64,000 nucleotides of DNA from Cyanobacteria bacterium SZAS-4 (GTDB lineage Bacteria > Cyanobacteriota > Vampirovibrionia > Obscuribacterales > Obscuribacteraceae), in the NCBI GenBank assembly GCA_018266255.1, contig JAFEAT010000003.1, forward strand, positions 327,368 to 391,367, read 5' to 3'. Positions 16,626-26,214 of the stretch are shown here, piece by piece (within the stretch, counting starts at the first letter, position 1; each line of letters begins with the position of its first letter). The translations under genes and the position numbers were made by a program. A model generated the notes under the pieces. That model had not been told where the DNA came from. It did no database searches and saw nothing but the letters and a program-made list of their open reading frames with translations.

Positions 16626-18215
16626 CTAGTTGATGTTGAGCTTATTGTCCGACTTCGCTTCAATTGCTTCTGCCCGCGCATCCATCTTGTCAGCGTCGGC
16701 GTCTTTGCTCATTTTCCGTAGAAGCATCGCGTAATTTCGCAAACTAGCCGCCACCCGTGAGTCGTTGGCACCGTAAGTCTGCTCCCGCAGTGCAAGAGAG
16801 CGTTTGTACAGAGCTTCGGATTCAGCTAGTTTCCCCTGATCGCGGTAGAGCTTGGCCAGATTGTTAAGCGAATTGGCCAGTTCACCTGGGCGTTGCTTTT
16901 CATACTTTTCCTGAATTGCAATTGCATCCTTGAATGCTGGTTCAGCATCAGTCAATTTTCCTTGCTCGCGGTACAACAGCGCCAAGTCACTGTGGTTGGT
17001 GGCTACTTCTGGGTTGTCTGCGCCCAATGATTTCGATCGAATCGCCAGTGTTCGCTTCATCAGTCCTTCAGCGTCGGCAAATTTACCTTGTTGCCGATAA
17101 AGTTCAGCCAAGTTCGAAAGCGCAATGGCAAGATTCGGATCGTCCGGACCGAGAGCTTTTTCAGTCACTTCTATGACACGCTTCATAACCGGTTCCGCTT
17201 CGGTGTCTTTTGCTTCGATGTTGAGAACAAGCGCCAGATTGGTCAAAATCGGCGCCAGCGAATAAGCGCTGGCTCCGTGCAGTTTTTCCTCTAACGCGGC
17301 GGACCGCTTGTAGGCTGCTTCTGCGTCAGAATATTTCGCTTCTTCCTTGTAGACCGTGGCCAAATTGTTGAGCGCAGTCACCACTGATGGTGACTCAGGA
17401 TCTACTTTTTCTATGATCGCTAGGACTCGTTTGAGCAACGGTTCTGCCTCTTCAAAGCGACCCTCTTCTCGATAGACTCGAGCAAGATTGCTCAGACTGG
17501 CTGCTGTTTCTTGGCTTTCTGCACCGAATGCTTTTTCACGAATTTTCAAAGCGCGGTCGTACAAAACCTCTGCTTCTTTGATTTTATTTTGCTCGCGATA
17601 AACCACTGCCAAATTGTTGAGAGCGACAGCGACAGATGGGCTGTCTGGACCGCTCACTTTTTCAACAACCGTTACAACCCGCACCAAAAGCGGTTCTGCC
17701 AGTGTGTATTTGGCGGTGTCACGATAAAGTGCCGCGATAGAATTCAAATTTTTTGCAAGCTCGCCAGTTTCGCCATCTTTTATATTTTCGCGAATCGATA
17801 AGGTGCGCTTGTAGGTCGTCAGGGCAGAATCGGTATCGCCACTAGATCTGTAGAACGACGCCAGGTTGTCTAAAATTGGCAAAAGAGCTGGATCTATATG
17901 TCCGACCGAAGCTTCCTTCGCGGCCAGGGCTTGTTTGTACATGGCCAGAGCTTCCGTCTTGCTCCCCTGCCCTTCGAAAGATGCTGCTATGCCGTTCATG
18001 GCTGAACCGACGCGAGGATCATTCGAGCCTGTAGATTTAGCCAGTGACAGAGCCTTGGTGTACAGGTCAACCGCTTTTTTAAAATCTTTGGCTTTGTATG
18101 CGTTGTCAGCCGCTTCCAATGTCTGATTCAGCTCGCTTCTTGGTGACTCGGCATAGCCTGCAGATACGTTGAGTAGTAAACAGAAAGCTATTGGAAGCGT
18201 AAATTTGAGTTTCAT
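16626..18215 (-). CDS. Secreted kinesin-light-chain-type TPR protein with about 12 repeats
   Basis: 529 residues from the ATG at 18215 (AAGG 8-9 bases upstream); the longer in-frame reading to 18317 lacks a signal peptide. After the signal peptide (ending SAGYA) almost the whole protein is built of 42-residue TPR units with the kinesin light chain signature (ALNNLAxxYRxxGKxxEAExLYxRALxIxEKxxGxxxP). I count about 12. The repeats are very regular (for example ALNNLAVVYREQ, SLNNLAKLYRDQ). The C-terminal 20 residues are charged. Likely a periplasmic protein-binding scaffold; no ligand can be deduced. Confidence 0.9.
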   Translation of the reverse strand: MKLKFTLPIAFCLLLNVSAGYAESPRSELNQTLEAADNAYKAKDFKKAVDLYTKALSLAKSTGSNDPRVGSAMNGIAASFEGQGSKTEALAMYKQALAAKEASVGHIDPALLPILDNLASFYRSSGDTDSALTTYKRTLSIRENIKDGETGELAKNLNSIAALYRDTAKYTLAEPLLVRVVTVVEKVSGPDSPSVAVALNNLAVVYREQNKIKEAEVLYDRALKIREKAFGAESQETAASLSNLARVYREEGRFEEAEPLLKRVLAIIEKVDPESPSVVTALNNLATVYKEEAKYSDAEAAYKRSAALEEKLHGASAYSLAPILTNLALVLNIEAKDTEAEPVMKRVIEVTEKALGPDDPNLAIALSNLAELYRQQGKFADAEGLMKRTLAIRSKSLGADNPEVATNHSDLALLYREQGKLTDAEPAFKDAIAIQEKYEKQRPGELANSLNNLAKLYRDQGKLAESEALYKRSLALREQTYGANDSRVAASLRNYAMLLRKMSKDADADKMDARAEAIEAKSDNKLNIN

Positions 18216-18493
18216 CAAAGTGACCTTAAGGGGGCTCGGCACACAGTTTATCAAGCACCTGAACGCACTACAATTTCGAATATTTAACGGTCGCCAGTGT
18301 TGAAACTGGCTTGGCATTCAGGCACTACATGCATGGTAACAGCTGTCTTTTTTACGTGCTCCGGCAATTGACGGACTAATTGTAAAGGGCTCCAATCCTG
18401 CTGCATTAAGAGCATTTGCTCCGGTTGCCAATTGACAGTTTGTTTTCGAAAGATGGATTATGATGAGTAACTGTCGACTTGCGCAGCGAGAGT
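18216..18493. other. Divergent intergenic region, 278 bp
   Basis: This lies between the kinesin-type TPR gene (minus) and the coiled-coil gene (plus). A plausible plus-strand promoter is listed separately. Nothing else is recognised; short frames here lack initiation signals. Confidence 0.5.
18432..18461 (+). promoter_or_regulatory. Putative sigma-70-type promoter
   Basis: A perfect -35 (TTGACA, 18432-18437) is followed after 18 bases by GATTAT (18456-18461), which matches the -10 consensus at four of six positions. It would start a transcript about 25 bases before the ATG at 18494. Confidence 0.45.
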
Positions 18494-19567
18494 ATGTCAT
18501 TGCGAACTTTGAGTGTTTTGATGCTTGCTTCCGTCTGGTGTATTAGCACGCCCGCTGGAAATTCTCAGGTTTCGAAGTCTGACCTTGCCATACGTCACGA
18601 CGATGCAATTCAGTTGACCAAGCAAGCTCACAAACTGTCCAAACAAGTCAAGACTTTAACTCGCTTGACTGAGAAAACAATCGCTGTGCAGTCTTCCCAG
18701 GCACGCCACGTTCTGTGTGAGAATCTCGCGGAGAACAAGACAAAATATGATCTTGAAGTGCACGAATCGATGGAACACACAAATCCAGAGCGCCCTCGTC
18801 GCGTAGTGGCGGCTGAATCTCAACCGGTGTTGCGGAATTATGCAGACCTGGTGGCACGTTATCATGCGGCGTTGTCAGCATATTTACAGCATCGCCAGTC
18901 AGTGCAACAGCACGCAGCGGCATTCCATGCGGCGGCAGAGCAACAAAACTCCCAGTCACAATCTAACAATCAACCGATGGTGATTGCAGTTCCGCCTGTC
19001 GGGTCCTTGCAGCTCCAGACTCAAGATGCTTGTGATGCGCTGCAACAGGCTGAGGCCAATCTGCACAGTTTGGAAGAGGAGCTCAGCCAGGCTATCGCAA
19101 TGATGATGAACAACCGTAAGAGTCTAAGCGCCGCTCAATATGGTGCGCTTTGGACGCAATCAGAGCAGCGCGTCAACGCACTGCAAGTCGGTGCGAATGC
19201 GTTCGATCAGAATGTCGTGGCAAAGCAAGGCGTGATCCAAGCAAATATGCATGGCAAAATGCAAGAAGCGATGCGTGATGGCGATTACGTTCTCAGTCAA
19301 AAAGTCTACGGAGACCAGCAACGCAGTTCCTGGGTGCTGCATGAGGAAGTTCAACGAGCCGCCAAACATTCGCAACTGGCTATGCAGCTTCTAAATCAGC
19401 TTCAGTCGCTGAGCCCATATGCCTCCAATCGTCCATCCGGCAACAGCGCTAGTACAAGTGACCCAAATCAATTCATTCAAGATGATCAAGAGTTGGCGAC
19501 TGAATATGCGCAGGTGCAGTCTCTGTATCAACAGGTGCAAGAGGCTTCACCCAAATTCCATCAGTGA
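18494..19567 (+). CDS. Secreted coiled-coil protein, function unknown
   Basis: 357 residues from the ATG at 18494 (in-frame TTG at 18479 rejected). A signal peptide ends near TPAGNSQ. The rest is almost wholly helical, rich in Gln, Ala, Glu and His, with heptad-like stretches (AIQLTKQAHKLSKQVKTLTRLTEKTI; LQQAEANLHSLEEELSQAIAMM) and a Gln/Asn/Ser-rich low-complexity linker (about 155-170). I recognise no family. It may be a periplasmic spacer or rod. It ends at a bidirectional terminator-like hairpin shared with the converging TPR gene. Confidence 0.78.
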   Translation: MSLRTLSVLMLASVWCISTPAGNSQVSKSDLAIRHDDAIQLTKQAHKLSKQVKTLTRLTEKTIAVQSSQARHVLCENLAENKTKYDLEVHESMEHTNPERPRRVVAAESQPVLRNYADLVARYHAALSAYLQHRQSVQQHAAAFHAAAEQQNSQSQSNNQPMVIAVPPVGSLQLQTQDACDALQQAEANLHSLEEELSQAIAMMMNNRKSLSAAQYGALWTQSEQRVNALQVGANAFDQNVVAKQGVIQANMHGKMQEAMRDGDYVLSQKVYGDQQRSSWVLHEEVQRAAKHSQLAMQLLNQLQSLSPYASNRPSGNSASTSDPNQFIQDDQELATEYAQVQSLYQQVQEASPKFHQ

Positions 19568-19588
19568 GTGCGCTTGAGTAGGCGCACT
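19567..19588. terminator. Bidirectional hairpin terminator between convergent genes
   Basis: A perfect 7-bp stem (AGTGCGC/GCGCACT) with an 8-base loop lies between the stop codons of the genes at 18494-19567 and 19596-20816. A T-run (TTTTTT) follows about 20 bases later on the plus strand, so it is not an ideal intrinsic terminator, but its position between converging genes supports the role. Confidence 0.55.
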
Positions 19589-19595
19589 GATTCAG

Positions 19596-20816
19596 TTACT
19601 TGGCTTTTTTAAGGTCTGCCATCACGCGTGGTGACTGTTTGCCGTCCAGTTTTTGGTAGACACCGGCGCGTTGTTTGTATCCGCCAGTGTAAGTTGGATT
19701 GAGCGAGATCACTTTGTTGTAGTCAGCGAGCGATTTATCCAGCTGATTCGCTTTCATGTAGGCTGCCCCACGCAGTTCAAAATACTCGTAATTTTTTGGA
19801 TAGCGATCGCAAAGAACAGTGTAATCAGCAATTGCTTTTGCGTAGTCTTTCATAGATTCGTAGGCGATACCACGTTGCACGTACGGCCAGGATTTATCAG
19901 GCTCAACTGCAATGACGCGGGTATAGTCGGCCACCGCCTCTTTGTGCTTGCCGCTCGTATCTTCGAGCTTAGCTTTCGACCCCATCGCATCTGTGTCTTT
20001 GCTCAGTTGAAAAGCTTTTTCGAAGTCAGCGTAAGCTTTTGCATACTGTTTAATGGCTACATAGGCGTGACCACGATCTCCGTAAGCTTCGGCATAGTCT
20101 GGCTTGAGCTTGATTGCAGCATTCAACTCCACGACGGCTTTCTCAAAGTTATTCACCCAGGCGTCACAGCGACTGAGCCAGAAGTATGCCGTAGCGTCTT
20201 TAGGATTGAGGAGAATGGCGCGATTCAGCCACGGAACAGCTTTGAGCTGCAATTCGGAATCAACAAGCTTTTTGCCCATTTCTGTGCACTTAGTTGCTTC
20301 TTCGATTTTTTGTTCGGTAGTCAAATTTTTTGCCAGTGGGGGCAACTTGACTGGCGCCTTGTCAGCTAGCCGAATGGCGGCGACACGTGCGCGTAACTTC
20401 TTCGCCTCGTCTTTCTTGCCGATCTTCTCTAAAAACTTTGCGTGTTCTTCCAGCGGATAGCAGTACTGCATCTGGTCGAGCAGCGCGCTCTTCTCGACAC
20501 TTGCAAATTGGTCGTTGAAATATTGTTCGGCTAGATCATTTTTGCCCCAGTTGGCGTAGAACCAGGCCAGTCTGTTTTGCTGCGCCGACAAATCTAGCCC
20601 CAACTCCTTGCGCTCGTCCAAAATTTTCTTATAGATCGCTTCTGCTTCGGCAAACTTGTGTTGTTTGTTTAGCTGATCTGCTTTCTGTGACTCGACCATC
20701 CACTCGCCGCTTTTGATCTTGAGGTCTTCCTGCTGGGCTGGGGTAAGGTCAGCCGCAAATGCAGCCGATATAGAGAGGCAGAGTGACAGAGATAAGGCGG
20801 CGGAGATGAGTTTCAC
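19596..20816 (-). CDS. Secreted TPR-repeat protein
   Basis: 406 residues starting at a GTG with AAGGA 8 bases upstream. A signal peptide ends in AAFAA. The first 150 residues are helical with one or two TPR-like units (ADQLNKQHKFAEAEAIYKKILDE). From about residue 170 there are roughly six regular TPRs (AVPWLNRAILLNPKDATAYFWL, AVVELNAAIKLKPDYAEAYGDRGHAYVAI, AVADYTRVIAVEPDKSWPYVQRGIAYESM and so on), ending with a short basic tail. A short hairpin (AGACC-AAAA-GGTCT, 20836-20849) lies in its leader. Its ligand is unknown. Confidence 0.88.
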   Translation of the reverse strand: MKLISAALSLSLCLSISAAFAADLTPAQQEDLKIKSGEWMVESQKADQLNKQHKFAEAEAIYKKILDERKELGLDLSAQQNRLAWFYANWGKNDLAEQYFNDQFASVEKSALLDQMQYCYPLEEHAKFLEKIGKKDEAKKLRARVAAIRLADKAPVKLPPLAKNLTTEQKIEEATKCTEMGKKLVDSELQLKAVPWLNRAILLNPKDATAYFWLSRCDAWVNNFEKAVVELNAAIKLKPDYAEAYGDRGHAYVAIKQYAKAYADFEKAFQLSKDTDAMGSKAKLEDTSGKHKEAVADYTRVIAVEPDKSWPYVQRGIAYESMKDYAKAIADYTVLCDRYPKNYEYFELRGAAYMKANQLDKSLADYNKVISLNPTYTGGYKQRAGVYQKLDGKQSPRVMADLKKAK

Positions 20817-21009
20817 GTTTTTTTTCCTTGTGTTGAGACCAAAAGGTCTACGTCACCCAGATGAAATTTAGTGGTAGCGGGTACATTTTAAGTGAAAGAC
20901 GGGCACTACTGCGGTCTCTGAACAGACTATTAAGTGTTGTTTGTAGTCACATGGCAACCCAATCGTCAGAGAAACTAATTGTAGTTCGACTGTAAATTTG
21001 GAGCTTATT

Positions 21010-22275
21010 ATGTTCAACCGAGTTTTGATTCTCTCTGCTACATCCGGCGCCGGACACATTCGATCTGCTCAAGCTATCGAAAAGGCCTTTCTCGAATCGG
21101 GAACAGCGCGAGAGGTTCGCCACGTCGATTCGCTGGAGTACACAAGCTACGTGGTGCGCAACCTTTATTCGAAGACTTATATCGATATGGTCAACAAGGC
21201 GCCAGATCTGTTGGGATGGTTGTATGACGCCTCCGATAAACCGTGGAAAAACGAACGACGCCGGCTGGCGTTCGATCGATTGAACACTCGTCCTCTGGTG
21301 CGCATGATCAACGATTACAAGCCTGAAATTGTGATCTGCACTCACTTTTTGCCAGCTGAGATCATTTCATGGCTGCTCTGTCGAAAGAAAATTCACACCA
21401 AACACGTCATCGTCGTAACTGACTTCGATGTTCATGCGTCGTGGTTGTGCCGACACTACGATCAATACTTTACTGCTCTGGAGGAGACCAAAGAACACCT
21501 CGTCAGCATGGGCGTAAATCGTGACAAAGTCAGCGTTTCAGGTATTCCAATCGATCCAGTTTTTGCCGAACCGAAAAACAAGATCGAGATGCGAAAGAAG
21601 TATGGTTTGGATCTGGAGCGCCCTACAATTTTAGTTTCTGCTGGAGGTTTTGGCGTTGGTCCGATGGAAGAATTGTTAGACTCGCTTCGTCAACTCAAGC
21701 ATCCTGCCCAGGTTATAGCGATGTGTGGCCGCAATAAGAACTTGAAAGAAAAGTTAGACAGACAGTCAGCAACCGAAGCTGGTAATTTGATCGTCAAAGC
21801 AGTTGCCCATACGTCTGATATGGATGAATACATGGCGGCATCAGATATGGTGCTCGGCAAACCGGGAGGTCTGACTACAGCGGAAGCGCTCTCCAAGGGG
21901 CTTGTATTTGTCATTGTTAACCCGATTCCCGGACAAGAAGAGCGCAACTCAGATCATCTTCTCGAAGAAGGAGTTGCAATTCGATGCAACAATTTGCCGG
22001 CGTTAGCATACAAAATCGACAAACTTTTAGATGATCAAGAGCGCATTAAACGAATGCACGAAGCCGCTCTCCATCTGGCTAGGCCGCGTGCGGCAGAGGC
22101 TCTCGTCTATCGGCTTCTAGCTTTGCAAGCGGGGTCTAACTTTCCTGCGCAAGATCAAAACGATCCAGAGCACCTTTGCAAATCTCCAAGACTTGGAAAG
22201 ATTTGGAAAACCGGTGGCGCTATGGTGCTAGATGGTCGACTAAAGTTCGCCCGAAAACTGTTGCGCGGATCGTGA
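21010..22275 (+). CDS. GT28-family glycolipid glycosyltransferase (MGDG synthase / processive diacylglycerol glucosyltransferase type)
   Basis: Predicted to transfer a sugar from a nucleotide sugar to diacylglycerol, at the cytoplasmic face of the membrane. It has 421 residues from the ATG at 21010 (GGAG 6-7 bases upstream). The N-terminal acceptor domain starts with the family's glycine loop (LILSATSGAGHIRSAQAIEKAF) and contains VIVVTDFDVHASWL, seen in MGDG synthases and UgtP. The C-terminal donor domain begins with TILVSAGGFGVGPMEELL and ends with the sugar-nucleotide site GKPGGLTTAEALSKG. Which sugar is used is not evident; a MurG-like role is less likely because the acceptor-domain pattern is of the lipid-galactosyl/glucosyl type. 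Confidence 0.88.
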   Translation: MFNRVLILSATSGAGHIRSAQAIEKAFLESGTAREVRHVDSLEYTSYVVRNLYSKTYIDMVNKAPDLLGWLYDASDKPWKNERRRLAFDRLNTRPLVRMINDYKPEIVICTHFLPAEIISWLLCRKKIHTKHVIVVTDFDVHASWLCRHYDQYFTALEETKEHLVSMGVNRDKVSVSGIPIDPVFAEPKNKIEMRKKYGLDLERPTILVSAGGFGVGPMEELLDSLRQLKHPAQVIAMCGRNKNLKEKLDRQSATEAGNLIVKAVAHTSDMDEYMAASDMVLGKPGGLTTAEALSKGLVFVIVNPIPGQEERNSDHLLEEGVAIRCNNLPALAYKIDKLLDDQERIKRMHEAALHLARPRAAEALVYRLLALQAGSNFPAQDQNDPEHLCKSPRLGKIWKTGGAMVLDGRLKFARKLLRGS

Positions 22276-22335
22276 ACCTGAGAGAATCTTGAACCCTGCA
22301 GTTAAAAGCTTGCAGTCTCAACTTGTAGTCGGAAC

Positions 22336-24555
22336 CTAAATCGATTCTGTGCGGCGATTCAAGAATGACATTTGACTGCTGATTGAATCGGCGGTTTTCA
22401 AAACACTGCGCTTGTACTTTCCGTCGCTCATCATATATCGAGCTTTAACAGAGTCATTTAGATAGATGTGCAAAATATCTTCTCTGATATGGCGAGCCAG
22501 TCTTGGATCTTCAACAGGGAAGAGCACTTCGACGCGTCGGTCCAAGTTGCGTGGCATCAAGTCAGCACTGCCAAGATAGATTTGTTCAGCGCCGCCATTG
22601 CGGAAGTAGAAAATACGACTGTGTTCGAGGAATCTTCCAACGACACTAGTGACGTTGATGTTTTCGCTGATGCCTGGAATTTTCGGACGCAAGCAGCAAA
22701 CTCCGCGAACGATCAAGTCGATGATAACGCCAGCTTGCGAAGCTTCGTACATCAGCTTGATTAGCCCATCATCAACCAGTGCGTTGAATTTGAAAACCAT
22801 ATGACCTTGTTCACCATTCTTCTGGTGTTCGATCTCTCTCTTGATCAATGCCACCAATCGCTCACGCAAATTGATCGGTGCCACCAAAAGTTTTCGGTAG
22901 TCACGCTTGGCGGAATAGCCGGTCAGATAGTTAAACAAGTCGGTAACGTCTGAACCGATTTCATCGTCACAAGTGAGTAGTCCGAGGTCAGTGTAAAGGT
23001 GGGCTGTGACAGGATTGTAGTTGCCAGTGCCGAGGTGAACGTAGCGTCGAATCGATTCACCCTCTTTGCGCACCACAAGCGCAACTTTGGAGTGAATTTT
23101 TAGTCCTTGCAATCCATAGACGATGTGAACACCTTCGCGTTCTAGGGCCTTCGCCCATTCAATATTACTTTCTTCGTCAAATCGTGCCTTCAGTTCTACC
23201 AGCACGGCGACTTGCTTTCCATTCGCCATCGCTTCCAGCAGCGCTTCGACAACAGGAGAGTTTTTGCCGACTCGATAAAGGGTCATCTTAATCGCGAGTA
23301 CTGATGGATCTTTTGCGGCGACGTTGAGAAAATTGGTGATTGGTTGAAATGAATCGAACGGATGATGCAGCAGAATGTCTCTGCGTCTGATCGCTGAAAA
23401 CGTGTCTTCTTCCTGCAAGTCTGGATTCAGAACAGCCGGAATGTTTGGCAAAAACGGTACATCTTTCAAATCAGGACGATCGAGCGACGAAATATATTTC
23501 AAGCTGCTGAGCGGAAAGCGTCCTTGAATTTGATAGACGTCAGTCACATCAATTTCAAGATTGCTCATCAGAATTTCGAGAATGCGGTCTGGTGTAGCCT
23601 CATCAACTGTCAGTTTTACAACGTCGCCGAAACGTCGTTGGCGAATTCCTTCTTCCGTTGTTTCGAGAAGATCTTCTGCTTCCCACTCTTGAATTTCAAC
23701 CTCAGCATCGCGAGTAACGTGGAACGGATGAAACTCCAATACTTGCATGCCAGGGAAAAGCGCCTGCAGGTGCGCGCTGATCAATTCGTCTAACCACATG
23801 TATGACTGCGGTTTAACTGTTGATGGAATTCGATGCGCCAAGATTGACGGACGGTCGATGGAAATCAATTGCGGCAAGCTGTCTGGAATTTTGACGCGGG
23901 CAAATCTCTCTTCGCCTTTGGTATCACGAATCAAAACTGCGAGATTCAAACTCAGGTTCGAGATATGCGGAAACGGATGCCCTGGGTCAAACGCTAGCGG
24001 TGTGAGCACCGGAAAGATGTTCTGCATGAAATGTGTTTGCATCGCGATGCGCTGTTCATCTGTCAGGTCTGGATATTCGAGAATGCGAATGTCGGCATTT
24101 TCTAACTCGGTCATCAAAGTTTCGCGCAAATAGTGATGCGCTTCGTTCATCAACTTGGTGACTTCAGTTTTTACTTGTTTCAGCTGATCTGCCGGAAGCA
24201 GTCCATCAGGACCGGCACTAACAGTTCCAGCTTCGATCTGGCGCTTCAGACCGGCGACACGCACCATGAAAAACTCGTCCATGTTCGAGCCGACAATCGA
24301 TAGAAATTTGAATCGCTCAAGCAGCGGATTGCTCGGGTCTTGAGCCTCCTCCAGTACGCGCCATTGAAACTCGAGAAGAGCTAGTTCTCGATTGAAATAG
24401 AGGCTGGAGTCGTCTAACGAGCGCAAAACAACGGCTTCGGCCTCCAGTGGGGCTTGATTCGAGGGATTTGTTGTCAGCAGCGAGATTTCGTTCTCAGCAG
24501 GCTTGGAAGTGTGTTGCGAAACCATAAAGTAGATTGTCTCCCCGATGGGGCTCAA
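22336..24555 (-). CDS. ppk1: Polyphosphate kinase 1
   Basis: Makes inorganic polyphosphate from ATP reversibly. The protein has 739 residues if the TTG at 24555 is used, supported by AAGGGG 7 bases upstream; an ATG at 24525 gives 729 residues but has its SD-like GGGGAG 12 bases away, inside a CCCC/GGGG hairpin. The N domain (YFNRELALLEFQWRVLEEA), head domain, and the two phospholipase-D-like C domains are all present. The autophosphorylated His is in GLKIHSKVAL (His488) and the second active-site His in FLEHSRIFYF (His645). The GTGNYNP motif is also there. The DUF488 gene ends 23 bp upstream on the same strand, so they are likely co-transcribed. Confidence 0.96.
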   Translation of the reverse strand: MSPIGETIYFMVSQHTSKPAENEISLLTTNPSNQAPLEAEAVVLRSLDDSSLYFNRELALLEFQWRVLEEAQDPSNPLLERFKFLSIVGSNMDEFFMVRVAGLKRQIEAGTVSAGPDGLLPADQLKQVKTEVTKLMNEAHHYLRETLMTELENADIRILEYPDLTDEQRIAMQTHFMQNIFPVLTPLAFDPGHPFPHISNLSLNLAVLIRDTKGEERFARVKIPDSLPQLISIDRPSILAHRIPSTVKPQSYMWLDELISAHLQALFPGMQVLEFHPFHVTRDAEVEIQEWEAEDLLETTEEGIRQRRFGDVVKLTVDEATPDRILEILMSNLEIDVTDVYQIQGRFPLSSLKYISSLDRPDLKDVPFLPNIPAVLNPDLQEEDTFSAIRRRDILLHHPFDSFQPITNFLNVAAKDPSVLAIKMTLYRVGKNSPVVEALLEAMANGKQVAVLVELKARFDEESNIEWAKALEREGVHIVYGLQGLKIHSKVALVVRKEGESIRRYVHLGTGNYNPVTAHLYTDLGLLTCDDEIGSDVTDLFNYLTGYSAKRDYRKLLVAPINLRERLVALIKREIEHQKNGEQGHMVFKFNALVDDGLIKLMYEASQAGVIIDLIVRGVCCLRPKIPGISENINVTSVVGRFLEHSRIFYFRNGGAEQIYLGSADLMPRNLDRRVEVLFPVEDPRLARHIREDILHIYLNDSVKARYMMSDGKYKRSVLKTADSISSQMSFLNRRTESI

Positions 24556-24578
24556 TTGGCAACCCCTTGGAATATTAT

Positions 24579-25133
24579 CTAAATGCCACTGTCACCGCTA
24601 AAATCAAACAAACTCAGCTGTTGAGAGTCTTCGGCGGGATTTTCCAAAGTTTCTAAATCGCTCTCGGATTGCACTTGACCACCGGCTCTAATGTGTAGCA
24701 GTTCCAGCTCTTGCTCTCTCAAGGCTGGACCGAGCAGATGTCGTCGATGACATCCGGCCGGGTTCTCTTCGCCGCACATCAAAGCTATGGTGTGGGTTTT
24801 GGCTCCACGCACCAGCCTGGCAATCGCCTCTTTAAATGCCGGAGAGTCCGCCACCCTGGCATATACGAGCTTTCCATCTCGGTCGAAAAAATCAGGATTT
24901 TTCGGCATGCCACCCAATTCTTTGCCCAAATAAAGATACTTAATCGAAGCATCCTTCAAGGCCGGTTGAATGGCGTCGTAGTTGAAGTGGGTTGCGTATT
25001 TGCTGAACGGATACGACCGAACATCTACCACAACCTGGATGCTGTGCTGGTTGAGCAGAGAGATGAACTTGTCCATCGGAACGTTCGAGTGACCAACCGA
25101 GTACAAGCGACTGAAAAAGGCAGTTTCGCTCAT
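24579..25133 (-). CDS. DUF488 family protein
   Basis: 184 residues. The family signatures are clear: LYSVGHSN at the start, VVVDVRSYPFSKYATHFN, YLYLGKELGGMP, and MCGEENPAGCHRRHLL. The conserved Cys and His residues in the last motif suggest a nucleic-acid- or metal-related catalytic site, but no activity has been firmly assigned to the family that I can cite. The C-terminal 30 residues are acidic. It precedes ppk1 in a probable two-gene operon. Confidence 0.9.
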   Translation of the reverse strand: MSETAFFSRLYSVGHSNVPMDKFISLLNQHSIQVVVDVRSYPFSKYATHFNYDAIQPALKDASIKYLYLGKELGGMPKNPDFFDRDGKLVYARVADSPAFKEAIARLVRGAKTHTIALMCGEENPAGCHRRHLLGPALREQELELLHIRAGGQVQSESDLETLENPAEDSQQLSLFDFSGDSGI

Positions 25134-25224
25134 GGGTAATTAAGTTAACATATCCTTGGGAGCCATGCATCCAAGCCAGGCTGCATTACTATGGACGAAG
25201 GCGGGTTTACGTGCGGATTGTTCG

Positions 25225-25680
25225 ATGAGTTACTCAGAACTGTTGACCATTGCTAGCAATTTATTGTCCTTTGATGGCTGGTTCCTCGCTGTGTATATGT
25301 TTTTAGCTGGTCTCGTCTCTGCCATTCTTGGGTTGAGAACGGCTCAGGGGCAGTTTTTCTTGCTCTGGTTTCTCGGGCTTTTGGCGGCGTTTTTCGCGCC
25401 ATGGTATTCCGATGTCATCATCGACGCCCGCTTTCCCTACGTTTTTCTTTTTTGTTTTGGAATAGTTGGCGTCGGTCTTGCTCTGACTGGGTTTGTCGCG
25501 ATCTGCCTATCACCTTCGATTTTCGCCTTTCTCTCCAAGATCAAAGGCAGATGGTGGATGCTTACGGCAAACATCGCCATGGTATTCCCTTTCGGACCGG
25601 TGATTCTTTTCATTTTTGTCTTGAGAGAATACAAAAAATCACTTGCCACTATGGCTGGTGACCTGGTGCAAACACCCTGA
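25225..25680 (+). CDS. Small polytopic membrane protein, function unknown
   Basis: Four predicted TM segments: SFDGWFLAVYMFLAGLVSAILGL, FFLLWFLGLLAAFFAPWY, VFLFCFGIVGVGLALTGFVAICL, and WWMLTANIAMVFPFGPVILFIFV. The ATG at 25225 gives 151 residues; an earlier ATG at 25165 (GGGAG only 2 bases away) would add 20. I recognise no family. The next gene begins 13 bp downstream, so these two membrane proteins are probably co-expressed. Confidence 0.72.
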   Translation: MSYSELLTIASNLLSFDGWFLAVYMFLAGLVSAILGLRTAQGQFFLLWFLGLLAAFFAPWYSDVIIDARFPYVFLFCFGIVGVGLALTGFVAICLSPSIFAFLSKIKGRWWMLTANIAMVFPFGPVILFIFVLREYKKSLATMAGDLVQTP

Positions 25681-25692
25681 CGGAGATGGCTC

Positions 25693-26133
25693 GTGCAAAT
25701 AATTTACTTCTTGTTGGCGATCGTCGCTGGATGCACGTCGACGCTGCAGTTCGGCATAAATTCGCAGCTCAAGCTGCTCGTTGGTCCGATCTGGACAGTT
25801 TGTATATCGTTGACGGTAAGTGTCATCGGCACAGCTCTGGTTTTACTGATTGTGCGTCAGCCACTCCCAGACCGCGCCATCTTCGCCGCTGCGCCTCCCT
25901 GGATTTGGACTGGTGGCATATGCGGTATCTTGTTCGTTCTCGCTGGTGCGGTGCTTGCTCCGAAACTGGGCGCCAGCACTTACACAGCTGCGCTGATCGC
26001 CGGGCAGCTGTTCTTCTCGGTTTTGCTCGATCACTTTGGAATTCTTGGATTTCCGAAACATTCGGTCAATCTGGAGCGATTAATAGGAATTGCGTTGCTG
26101 ACGGCTGGAGTGTTGTTGGTTCGACGGTCGTAA
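25693..26133 (+). CDS. DUF606/YdcZ-type DMT-superfamily membrane protein
   Basis: 146 residues from a GTG with GGAGATGG upstream. Four to five TM segments and the half-size DMT pattern: a start (IIYFLLAIVAGCTSTLQFGINSQLKLLVGP) typical of DUF606, a central WIWTGGICGILFVLAGAVLAPKLGAS, then TAALIAGQLFFSVLLDHFGILGF and a short last TM segment. DUF606 proteins are half the size of EamA transporters and probably act as dimers. The substrate is unknown. Confidence 0.88.
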   Translation: MQIIYFLLAIVAGCTSTLQFGINSQLKLLVGPIWTVCISLTVSVIGTALVLLIVRQPLPDRAIFAAAPPWIWTGGICGILFVLAGAVLAPKLGASTYTAALIAGQLFFSVLLDHFGILGFPKHSVNLERLIGIALLTAGVLLVRRS

Positions 26134-26214
26134 GTGCCAGGCCGGTCTTGAACGCCTGGCTGCCAAATCGCCGTGTCTGTTCTGAGCCAACTGCTGAGCG
26201 TTTTGGGCTATCTT

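Noticed and set aside
20998..21009. TTG start for the glycolipid glycosyltransferase
   Set aside because: The ATG at 21010 has the better-placed SD and starts directly at the conserved first strand.
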